DNA of 64,000 bases from Cantharellus purpuraceus (lineage: Eukaryota; Basidiomycota; Agaricomycetes; Cantharellales; Hydnaceae). The DNA is taken from positions 62,001 to 126,000 of the forward strand of contig JALBUN010000022.1 of NCBI GenBank assembly GCA_025174535.1, in the 5' to 3' direction. Under the pieces are notes generated by a model. It ran no database searches. It saw nothing but the letters and a program-made list of their open reading frames with translations, and was not told the DNA's origin. Positions 54,211-64,000 of this stretch are shown one piece after another (positions within the stretch are counted from its first letter, which is position 1; every line of letters starts with the position of its first letter). The position numbers and the translations under genes are program-made.

Positions 54211-57019
54211 TCACCGTCCCTCCCGTCTTCGTGGCATCTCCATCACAGATTCATTTTCAAATTGCCGCCGCTCATAGACATCATGCGACAGGTCGATCAC
54301 TGGCGCATACTTCCCCAGGGTCTTCTGCACCTGCAATTTTCCACGTCTACGACGAATGTACATAAAGCTATAAAAAAAAGCCGCCAAAAAAACGCATTAA
54401 TATACAACCACAAGTGTGAAAATTTAAAAAAAAAAATGAAAATTTAGACACTCACTAAAACATACTCGCAGCAACTAACATCATCACCATTGACCCAAGC
54501 CCCATACCCAGGGGAACCGCATGCTTTCTCACAAACGTCTCCACTTTACTTAGACCCGTCTGAGGATCCGGATCCACGAAATTGAGCTTCCGCCCCGGAA
54601 TTTCAGCAGCAGATGGTGGGTTCGCAGGGTCAAAGCAATACCGTGCAAAGCATCCCGTGCAGAATTGCGAACGCGGTGTGACGGGAGACGTGTTTAACCG
54701 TGCACGGTCAATGGCGGCGCATTGCAGACACCGCGGAAAGTCGGGGTCTGGTGCGGTGGAGTTGGCGATGAATCCGGCGGATGCCGCGGAGAATGCTTGG
54801 TCGAGGAAGAGGTTCTGGTGTAGGACGGAGAAGGACGACTTAAAAGTATCCGTACTGCCATGCAAGAGAGGAATGTCAGCGTCCAATGTAATAATAGACG
54901 GGACAGAGCAGCAAACTCACTTGGTCACAGGATCGACACCATTTACAGGCGGCGCATTCGGGAGATATATAATCATCGGCCATTCCGGAGGTGTCTGCAC
55001 AGGATGGCATCCAAAGAACGTGGGGCGCAAATTAATGCCTGTCTTCACAAAATCATCCGGAATGGGCGGGAACCCCTGGTGCGTCTCCGACAGCAGCGTC
55101 GTAATTCTTTCCTTGGAAGTGTCTATTGAGGTGCCACTGCAGATCAAAGCAAGCGAAAAAGAAGAATGTCAAGTCAGTGATCAGACATGGGCACAAAGTT
55201 GATGACATAGGAAGAGGGCTAAATTTAGCCTGAGACTAACTTTGGAAAGTTGAAGCTGCTGCCATTGGTCGTATCTGCCGAGGCGTCGAGTGCAACGATC
55301 ACGGAAAGCTGGCGTGCCTTGACAAATAGCGGTTCAAGCGGCAAATTTGCGCCGTTCTCGCCGCCATCGACGAGCCGCAGCGATGTGGCATTGGCATCCT
55401 GGAACGATGTGATGGATTGGAACGGCTGCCAACAAAGTATCAGTGGTGTGTGCTTGTGTGCTTGAAGAAATGCGTATGGAAATTTTTGGTAGAAGGGGAC
55501 GGAAACGCACATTCGGCCAGTTAGCGACGTCTTCGTGCCGCACGGTTACCTTCGATATGATGTGAGATCAGTCACAATTCGACAGCCTCCCGACCTGCTT
55601 ACCTGATTTAAAAGCCGCTCGAGGAGATACGACAAGCCCTTTGCGGGTCCGGCGTCATATCCACCAATCACCCCTTCGGCCTGTTTCACCAGAATCTGAT
55701 CAATTTAAATTTGCAATTCCCCAATTAGTCGAATCAGAGCGAAGGAAACCAAGATAGGTGATATGAACGTCGTACATTAAACAGACTACTGGATGAGCCA
55801 ATCACGAACCCGGCCTGGTCGAATCCCTTGACGCACGCTGTGTTATTAGCTGGCTGGCCGTTGACGAGAGGTGTGCCAATAGCTGCAAGGTCTGCCATTG
55901 CCGACAAGGAGGGATCAAAAGAACCCATCTCAAAGGGTGTTACCTGAAATCTCACAGGTGACCGGACGATCAAATCGAATCATGGCGATATCCTTACCTC
56001 GAATACATTAGCGTTTAATTGCGGCCTGTCCGTAGAGTCACTTCCTGCTGGTATGGAATCTGATAGGATAATGGGGAAAGGAAGCGACTGGGTCTGGAAT
56101 GCTGGGACTTTGGGGATATCAGACCATAAGAGTCCTGCACCGTGCGTGGAATCGTTTGTGAAGAAATTGTCGCGCGTTGTGCCCTCGAGGAAATGATAGG
56201 ATATAAGGCGTGACCAGATATCACTGAGACTTGTTTCGCTAAGGGAAAAGAACGTGCGTGTCAGTCCATCTTTCTACGAGCCAAGCATCTAGGACAACGG
56301 GTTCTCTGATGCAAGAACCCCGACAAGAACAACCGTTTTCTACGACCGTGGGACACATCTCAAGAATGAAAGATGGCACTCACGAGCCACCGCGTGCCTT
56401 TGCATAGACGCTCGATAGAACGCTTCCATAATATTCCTCATTCTTGCTGTCAAAAATATCGATGCCGCCCGGAATCACAATATCGAGGTCGAGCAGCCAT
56501 CCTGTCGTGTTTCCACCTGAGTTCGTATCACCGAGAACAAGGTCTCTGAATGAAGGGAAGTTGTTGAATAACATGCTCGATACAAGCCATGAACCACCTC
56601 CAGAGCATTAAACTACTCAGACAAAATATCTAAAATCGATGTGGCCAAAACACACCGGATAAGCCGCTTAAGTACTGCGATACCTGTAACAGACCTCCGG
56701 TACCCATTTGTGCAGCAGTGTTATTACGTCCGTCCAACGCATTGAGGGTCCCTGCTGCATACATGGCCGCTCGGATCCCACCGCCAGACGAGGCAATCCC
56801 CACAGCGGGAAGCGATTGAAAGTTCGCCAGGTCATAACCTATCTGAGATGCATTACCCAGCCAGTTCCTCCAGGCCTGTGGGAGTCCCTGGGAGCGTCCT
56901 GCAATGTACGCGACTTCCCCTGCCCCCAGAGTCTGGTTTGAAGGCGGAAACGTGCGTAGCAGCGTGCTGGGGTCTGGGCATGCGGTATTTAGGGCGGGAG
57001 AATATGAGTTGAGTGCCAT
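54211..57019 (-). CDS. Lysophospholipase (phospholipase B-type), C-terminally anchored, 691 residues
   Basis: Ten exons on the minus strand: 57019-56656, 56597-56384, 56238-55998, 55943-55776, 55695-55603, 55549-55511, 55425-55241, 55136-54921, 54854-54456 and 54367-54211; 2076 nt, phases consistent. The cPLA2-type catalytic core is intact: the nucleophile motif GIASSGGGIRAAMYAAG, then SGGSWLVSS, and the aspartate in LRLVDGGENGANLPLEPLF. Family members hydrolyse acyl chains of (lyso)phospholipids. The C-terminus has a hydrophobic segment GMGLGSMVMMLVAASMFYF followed by RRRRGK and a cytosolic tail. The chosen start gives MALNSYSPALNTACPDPS, with no signal peptide, although the topology demands one; a TATA box at 57055-57062 leaves no room for an upstream exon from that promoter. 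Confidence 0.9.
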
Positions 57020-57054
57020 AGATTAGTCTGGCGAGGTGAAGCTGGGGCATTACG

Positions 57055-57062
57055 CCTTTATA
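57055..57062 (-). promoter_or_regulatory. TATA box of the lysophospholipase gene
   Basis: TATAAAGG on the minus strand, 36-43 nt before the ATG at 57019, implying a very short 5' UTR. Confidence 0.5.
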
Positions 57063-58050
57063 GACTCGCCAAAGTTATACTAGTTGAGAACTGGGCTGAG
57101 ACGAAGAGCCTCGGGTGGCACAAGAGGTCGGCTCGCAGTTCAAGAACATATAGCCCTAGCCTATCCACTCCGTGAAGACCTTGAAGGCCGATCCTCTTCC
57201 GAAATCCGAGCGCTTATGTCTAAGGGATAGGCATGCACTGCACACGCACTGCACAAGTAGATCGTGCTAGCATCAAGTATCACATTGTCACGTCTGCCAC
57301 TGCCATGAGCGTATCGTTTCACTGTATCATCATGTGTCTGGTGCCAGGCGCACAGATCTAAAGAAGGTAGCGCCATTGAAATATCAGACAGCGAGCTAGC
57401 ATCGTATCTCGCTTGAGGAACATTTGAAACTAAATAAATAATGATAGGACTCCCTGTAAAGTATGGTGAGCAGGAGAGGACAGAATGCAAAGATGTGATA
57501 TTACTACTCAAACAAGAGAGAAGTTGCCAGAGTATTTGGCACTGTTGTGCCCGCGCCCGCCGATTGATCCACGTTGCAGCGCCGCATTGGCGCCTGTGTC
57601 GCAACGTTATCAACGTTTCGGCTGGTGACCCAGCCAAGCACGAGAGAACGACTAAGAACATCAATAGTTCTCTGAGAAATTAAGCAACGTGATCAGGATG
57701 GAATGATTGTTCCAGAATATTCCCAGGGACAGCTCGGCGCGACTAATGTGCATTAATGACTACCTTTTCGCAGATGGAAGATGCGAAGTGAGCGGCCGAA
57801 ACAAGGGGAATGATTCAACTCGGTCACGCATCACATCAAGCGTAGTTTGAAGAACACAGCATCGCCCGCGTACCTGTCAACGATATAATGCTGGTTTTAC
57901 TGGGTATACAAGGGACAGCCAGCGGCCCCGCATCCCTTCGCTTTCGCTGCTCTAGTCAACCCCAGGACACTAGGACGCGCGTTGTGCAGCTCATCACTAC
58001 TATATTACGAACGTCTGTTGATCAGGCTCTACTCCTTTTAATTTTTTTGT
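57063..58050. other. Intergenic between divergent genes
   Basis: Shared 5' region of the lysophospholipase (minus) and the membrane gene (plus). A 167-codon minus ORF at 57161-57664 has no motif and no splice support. Confidence 0.45.
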
Positions 58051-59906
58051 ATGCTCCAAGACGTTGATCTCATCGTTCCATGGTTGGCCCTCAACAACAC
58101 AGGCCAATGGTGTCTCCTCCTCCTTCTCATCACCTACGCATCCGCGCGGTACCTTCCCCAACGCAATAATGCGTACCTTGTCAATTTCATCCTTACCACC
58201 TTCTTGGGCACTATTCCTCCATCTTTGCTGTCAGTGATGCTGTCGCTTGCACGGAGTGGTGGTTGACATGTAGCTTTTGGGGGTGTATAGGTTCTACTCA
58301 GGATACCAGTATTCCCCACTCCCACGGAATCTCTGCATCGCTCAATTTTCCCTCGTCAATGGCGTAGCCCCAATGTAAGTGTGTCTTTCAACCCGTGACA
58401 CGAGTTTCTTAGCACACCACGCTAGGTTCGCTACCGCACAGCTCGCCCTCGTATTCGATGTAAGCGGTTTCACTACTCTAAAGAAACAACTGCTCACCAA
58501 CTGTTACTAACAAGACATGGTCCGAGTTGCGCAGTCTTTGCCTCCAGAAGCGACACATCAGCAGGTTTACAGCTGTCAAATGCATCGTACGTCCAAATCC
58601 TCCCGCTTCTGCACGTTCCAGTCATCGTCTTGATGCAACATCTATTCGTCAGGCCCTTATCGCTCCTTATTTCGCCCTTGGCTTCTGGACCTTTGCTGCT
58701 TTCGAGGTATGTATCATGTAGTCCGTAACACCTGTTGCCAATACCCCACACACTTTGTTCACGAAACGTTTATTTACTATCTTCGTCTTCCTTTAACAGG
58801 CGGCGTTAAGCACACCGCATTTCTATCAAGATATGCTTCCCCCGGCGAAATACGTGTATTGTAGAAGCCCTGGGGTAGTTACTGAGCATCTGTACGAAAC
58901 ACCCTCCACTTTCTTCCTTCTCTGTTTTAATCAACACACTATCCTACTAGGTTGAAGTCCGGCGGAGTCTTCCTCGCTATATTCACAATCATTCAAGTCA
59001 TCCTCGAGAGTGAGCTTCTATCTGCCTCAAAGTCTCAATACATGACATTTGACACCTCTGGAACAGTCTGGGTAGCATGGATGATATATGCCTATCCCAG
59101 CAAAGTCCAAGACGACCCCACAGCCTGGCGCACCAGCATCCAGTTCTCTGTACGCATCATTTCATTAAGTTTCTTGCAGTTCGTGGCCGTCCTGTGAGTG
59201 GGTACAACTTTCGACCAACTCATTCAATTCTAACGTGCTATTAAATGATATCTGTTTCCTTGCTTGCTGCTACTGTTGTTTTTGTTCTCCTTTGTAGCCT
59301 GAGCATCATAAATAGCTCTCCAGGCTTCCATGATGATCCCATCAAGCGCGCGTACGAGCTGTTGGATTCCATGAGTAAGTCTATTTGTTCATCCCATCTA
59401 CATATTCTTCCCTTTCTGAAGCTGATGTCCATCATTTTCTTATCAGATGCTCTAGCCGTGTTTTTAGTCGTCGGCGCACAATCTGTACGTAGGGAACCCA
59501 CTCTTTTCACTCCGCCGTTTTTCAATTGATTCTATTTCATATTATCGACTCTCTCCACAATCCGCTGCCGCTGACTCCCGGTTCTCTTACATAGAACGTC
59601 TGGATCACCTGGAAGAATGTCTTGCTCCGCCTATGGGCCATCATTACCTGCAAAAAGCCCGACGACGATGACTCGGATGAGCTACAGCCACATGGGTATC
59701 CCGTCATCATCGACTGGGCATCCATGCCAAAAAACTTTGAACCCGTGACACCTTTTAATGCGTACCCGGTCGACAACAACGATATCAATAACTGGGATTT
59801 GGACGCAGTGGAGAAGGGTAAAGGCCGGAAGGGAAGTGGTGTGAAGCAGATGTTGAAGACTAAGATCACCTATCCAAAGGTTGCGTTACGGTTAGGGAGG
59901 CGGTGA
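58051..59906 (+). CDS. Seven-TM-type fungal membrane protein, copy 1 (394 residues)
   Basis: Exons 58051-58229, 58291-58374, 58426-58459, 58515-58586, 58653-58706, 58800-58891, 58951-59193, 59298-59374, 59447-59484 and 59595-59906; 1185 nt, GT-AG, phases consistent. Hydrophobic stretches include LNNTGQWCLLLLLITYASA, NFILTTFLGTIPPSLLFY, NGVAPMFATAQLALVFD, ALIAPYFALGFWTFAAFE, GVFLAIFTIIQVILESE, FSVRIISLSFLQFVAVLLSI and ALAVFLVVGAQSNVWITW. The N-terminal glycosylation site NNTGQW is conserved in the second copy. The topology is receptor-like (seven helices, hydrophilic tail with KKPDDDDSDE), but it matches no named receptor class I know. A paralogue starts at 63234. Confidence 0.85.
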
Positions 59907-62900
59907 CAGAAGGAAGAAACGATGATGAAAAAGGCAAGGCAAGCTCACCTTATCGAATATTTTTGCGTTCTCGGACACCTCGGACACCCACATGGACCTG
60001 TATTGACTTTGAGGCATCCAGCTGTTTTATTACCTATTTTGTACTCGGACCTCCCCTTCACCCCTTCTTGACCCCTTCGCTCCTTTATATCGTTCTGTAT
60101 CTTTCTTGGTTCTTGGTCATGTGATGAATGAGGAGACTGTTGACGGGCAGAAAGCCTGCACAGAATAACAAATTGAAGACAGCGCGGATCACCGGGAATT
60201 TGCGCCAAAAATTATCAGGGCCTACCCTTGACCTTCCATTGCCCCTTTAGGAGCAATATTGGAGATCCCACCAGCGCCTGCGCAGCAGAGAAGCCTGCCA
60301 CTCCTGCACAGCATACAGATCGTCGACTTCGGGGATGGATTGCAAATGAACAGCCGACAAATCAGTAACGTTGTGTGACCTTTACATCCTGTCACGTTTT
60401 GCACGCCACACCCACTGCCTAATTGGCGTACCCAGACCGACATCACCAGACCCAAGGCACTGGCAATGGGTCGCTTGTATAGTCTTCTTCTCTCTACACG
60501 CACCGTGAGAATGAACACATTAGGCGGTGACTTGGGCATATGTACATGACCCCTCGTCTGTGTAAATGCCACAAACGTCAGGGTATCCGACTCCCAGCGT
60601 GACAAACAAACTTTCGACGATGGCTTAGTGAAGGTGAAATCTCGAGACTCGGCTTAACTGCGTCTTTCACACCACTAGGGACATGGAACATCACGACAGA
60701 AATTTGTCCACGGGTGTATTGAGTACTGGCGCTTGTAAACGCCACAAAGGCAAGCGAGCGTATCCAAACTCAAATGAGGCGACGAATCAACTTTCGCCAT
60801 TTCAACAGTGGCTCAGTGACACTGAAAGGCCGGAACCATTCTGTGATTATGAGATACGGTCGTCAACGTAGGGAAGTAAGACTCATACCATCCCGTATCT
60901 ATGGCAACGTCATGAGCGAGTGTCTGGGACGCGGTTCGATAGTCCTTCACGATTGATTGAAAGTGTGGCGGACGGATAGCCGATGATCTGCTTTCCGAGT
61001 CTACCGTTCCATGGCTTCTTTCGGTTGTCAACTTTGGATCTTAGTGAATGTTCATAAAACACCTGATGTCTACGTGGGACTCTACAATAGTCTCAAATGG
61101 AGACTATTTTCCCGTCGCAAGACATAAACAAGACATACACTGTCACGTAGTCTGAGAGCACACCATAGCTTTCCATTGCATCCAAGCAAAGCCAAAGATA
61201 CCCGCGATGTATGCCTGTAGTGGAACCCAAATAGCGACTTGCTTTTTTTGCCCGGGGGGAGGGGGGGGGCGCCAAGGGTGACAGAGGAGAACCATCTCTC
61301 CTCTGTAGACAAATCAAGGTCAGGATACGTGTTCATGTAGTCCGGAAGCACCTCTTTTCATAACTGAAAATTGCCATGGGCGTCAACCCAAACAGCAAAC
61401 AGTAACATTCCAGGAGTCGAAGTGAGATCTCAACTGAAATGAAGCCGCAAAGCCTTCCGGTAGACGCCAAGGAAGAGGGCCGTAATGCATGTCTCATGCC
61501 GATATTGGAAATGAGAAGATCGGCTCCTGGAGAATGCAGCTAGGCTGGGACACATTACAGGGCTTTGGTCGTGAAAGTACCGGGTTGCGGTGATACGAAG
61601 CGGGGTTCCCATGATTCCGAAAGATGAGCCCCGGATATAATGTCATGGGTTTCTTTTGGTAAATGTGCCGGTGGGATAGTCATCGAGAGCGCTAGAACCT
61701 AGAGCCTGATGCAAACCATCCATATACACCGATTATTGGAATCTAAATAATAAAACTCAGTCCGTATACTATGGATACGGCTGAGGGTGAGTGAACAACA
61801 GGGGACGGGTTATATACGTCTGATGTGGTAAAATTTTGAATATAAATAAGGGGAATAATAGTGATGAAACAGGGTAGTGGTGGACATAACACGCCGTGAT
61901 CGACATTAACGTGGGCACAGTCCACAAATGTCGATACGTTACCCAAACGTAGACAAGTACTCTACATTCCAATACCGATCTTGGACCATCACAGTAGGAC
62001 ACCCTTTTTGTGGCCTAAGGAAGGGTCCCAATCGATATGGCAACATTGGACTGCACCCGGGCATAGCCACATAATACAAATCAGGGAAACCACAGCAGCT
62101 CCTGGCGGAGAGAATTGTGATTTAATTAACACCATGTTCGGCATGGGAAGAACGAGAGCATGAACAGTGAAAGCAGGAGGTGAACACTGGACGAGTAACC
62201 TACTGGCGTCACCATCGGTCGAGTCACGTGACCTGTTCGTCACTTTGACATGAAAAGACTACTCCAATACGCCATAAACTAAAATTTACTGCTACAAGAT
62301 GGATTTGATTTGGTATACCCATTTTCCCTCAAACTGCCCTGGCGCAACACCGTTGTGAAGGTGCCACCTTGAAGGTCCAACCTGTCAGCTGAAATATAGC
62401 TTCGTGATCATACATTGGATCCAGTGGCCACCGCGATCAGGTTGCCCGTATGTACAGCGGTACCTGTTCCTGCTGTAGCTTGTTGCAAACTTTTGTGATG
62501 GTTGCTAGCGCTCAGGGTGGATTGTATCCGCATTCTCGTCGAACCTCCGACGCCAAATGGAGTGTCAGTCTCCGTACGTATTGTATGGGTAAACCTCTCG
62601 TACAATGTGTCGGACACTCTTACAGATTTATGTAGTATCATCATGGGCGGACCAGGCGCTGATTAGTCATCGGAGCTAATTAGCGCCGGACCACCTCTTG
62701 GAAGACCGTCGTCATTACCGTACTTATGCACCAGCGGGCAGCACCAAACGGGATTGTAGTTACGGGGAGATCATGACCATCACTTTGTTGATCCGTTTTT
62801 GAAAGACTATCTAGTGGATCAATGAAATCGCCGTCCTCTAGTTGAATAGCATCAGCCTCATCAGAGGCACTGCCATTATAGACTGTAAGCGAGTTTCGTG

Positions 62901-63233
62901 CCCGTTACTTATGGAGTTAACTTGTTGATTGTCAGGATCTGAGACTGAGTTTCCTTACAGCATAGCACGTTTCGATCCTAAATATTTACACTTTAGGTGA
63001 GTTCCCGTATTCAAGTCTTTTTTTCGGTGGCTCTGCTCCTGCCATCACTCTCCCTGAGTTGAACAGTAAATGCGGTACCACATGTACTATCAGAGGCACA
63101 TAGAGCTTGTCATTTAAAGTTTAGAGTTGTTCATACCTAAATTCTAGCTCCAACCTTTCCCCCCCCTCCGACTCTTTCCATGTCCTTTCTTCTGCTTAAC
63201 GCGTAGGGTCTGGCACCCATTTCTCTTGCCGCT
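59907..63233. other. 3.3 kb between the two membrane paralogues, no gene recognised
   Basis: Short ORFs on both strands (for example 60222-60605 minus, 127 codons; 61430-61612 minus; 62408-62644 minus). None shows a family motif and none joins convincingly across introns. An untranslated region or decayed sequence is likely; a G run at 61257-61269 is notable. Confidence 0.4.
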
Positions 63234-64000
63234 ATGTTTTCTGCACTCGCAATAACCTGGGTTACGCTCAACATTACTGGACAGTGGTGCATGCTCCTCC
63301 TCTTGGGCACTTACCTGCTCGTGAGGGATCTGCCTGGAAGGAAGAATGTGTTCATGTTGAATTTTCTCGTGACAACGTTTCTTGTGACTATACCCCCGTG
63401 TCTCCTGTGAGTTATATACCTGGGCTCTAGGTGGCTGACAGTTCCTTGCTAATAGCGAGTAATGTATTGCATAGATTCTATGCTGGTCAACAGGACGGGG
63501 AACCTTCGCACTGGCTTTGTGTCACTCAGTCTGTGTTGATGGATGGAATCGCACCAATGTAAGACTTCTTGCACGGTATCTCGGCTCTGAATCCTTGACG
63601 AGGTAGAAATCAGGTTTGGGATTGCGTTGCTTGTCTTGGTATTCCAGGTCAGTTTCGAGAGGGCTAAACGTAAGACACTGAACTCATTATTTGGTTTCTG
63701 GTTTCAAGACGTGGGCGGACTTACGGGCTGTCTGTGGTCACAAATGGTCAATGGTAGCTACATCTCCAGCAGCGAAGTGGACAGTGAGACTTTCCTGACT
63801 TGCACACTACACGAATGCTTATCTATGGCGAATCTCAGCTTCTTTCGTTTCCATACGTAACACTCATCGGCTGGTGTACTGCCTCACTATTTGTACGAAT
63901 TCATCCTCGCTGGCTCTCCTGCAATATTTCGTCTGTTTCTCACTCCTTCCTTGGCTTATCATGCAGCAAGCTTTTCTACCACCAACCACAATCACATTAT
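63234..64000 (+). CDS. Seven-TM-type fungal membrane protein, copy 2, cut by window end
   Basis: Exons 63234-63406, 63475-63558, 63614-63647, 63709-63783, 63839-63892 and 63967 to the window edge. Lengths of exons 2-5 (84, 34, 75, 54) match copy 1 (84, 34, 72, 54). Protein landmarks: LNITGQWCMLLLLGTYLLV, NFLVTTFLVTIPPCLLFYAG, DGIAPMFGIALLVLVFQ, TWADLRAVCGHKWSM and PYVTLIGWCTASLF, aligned residue by residue with copy 1. Same unnamed multi-pass family, about 30-50% identical by eye. The C-terminal half lies outside the window. Confidence 0.85.

Noticed and set aside
57161..57664. 167-codon minus-strand ORF
   Set aside because: No motif and no splice partners; lies in the shared promoter region of two divergent genes.

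Overview
The window reads as genomic DNA of a filamentous basidiomycete, most likely a mushroom-forming Agaricomycete. Almost every gene I could rebuild is cut by many short introns of about 48-75 bp, and the families fit that group: cerato-platanin, F-box/LRR proteins, a multi-intron P450, a GH78 rhamnosidase, a cAMP-receptor/Git3-type GPCR, fungal-only multi-TM proteins, and Ty3/gypsy and Ty1/copia elements. No rRNA, tRNA, CRISPR or prokaryotic feature was seen. All gene models were made by eye from reading frames and splice sites; exon phases were checked by arithmetic, but no search could be run.

Layout. 0-1.2 kb: a minus-strand LTR and the end of a retroelement protein, abutting a 5'-truncated GH78 rhamnosidase pseudogene (1.2-2.9 kb). 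3.4-4.4 kb: an intact small nuclear-type basic protein gene. 4.7-10 kb: a gene graveyard with an S33 peptidase relic, a C2H2 protein gene with a probable frameshift, and an N-terminal fragment of 5-oxoprolinase. 12-13.6 kb: a second C2H2 gene whose 5' half consists of tandem exon-intron units. 14.8-27.6 kb: a nested block of LTR retrotransposon debris (gypsy integrase/chromodomain, copia pol, several LTRs in both orientations).

27.8-34.7 kb: F-box genes, intact and broken, then about 1.2 kb of tandem promoter-like repeats leading into an acidic, low-complexity gene. 34.7-37.4 kb: no recognisable gene. 37.4-49.8 kb: a seven-exon membrane protein, cerato-platanin, two intact copies and one broken copy of an acidic protein family (the 33-34 kb gene is a fourth member), and between them a complete 519-residue cytochrome P450. 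50-52.4 kb: a 12-exon GPCR with two 7-nt micro-exons. 54.2-57.0 kb: a membrane-anchored lysophospholipase. 58-60 kb and 63.2 kb to the end: two members of one multi-pass membrane family in tandem, the second cut by the window edge.

How the genes work together. I see no metabolic gene cluster: the P450 has no neighbouring synthase or transferase. The window is better seen as rapidly turning-over accessory chromosome, with secreted, signalling and membrane genes next to dead genes and nested retroelements. The less ordinary items are the exon-intron amplification at 12 kb, the 24-bp TGAGTCA array in an LTR U3, the repeated TATA-bearing module at 32-33 kb, the dispersed acidic protein family, and the micro-exons and GC-AG introns.
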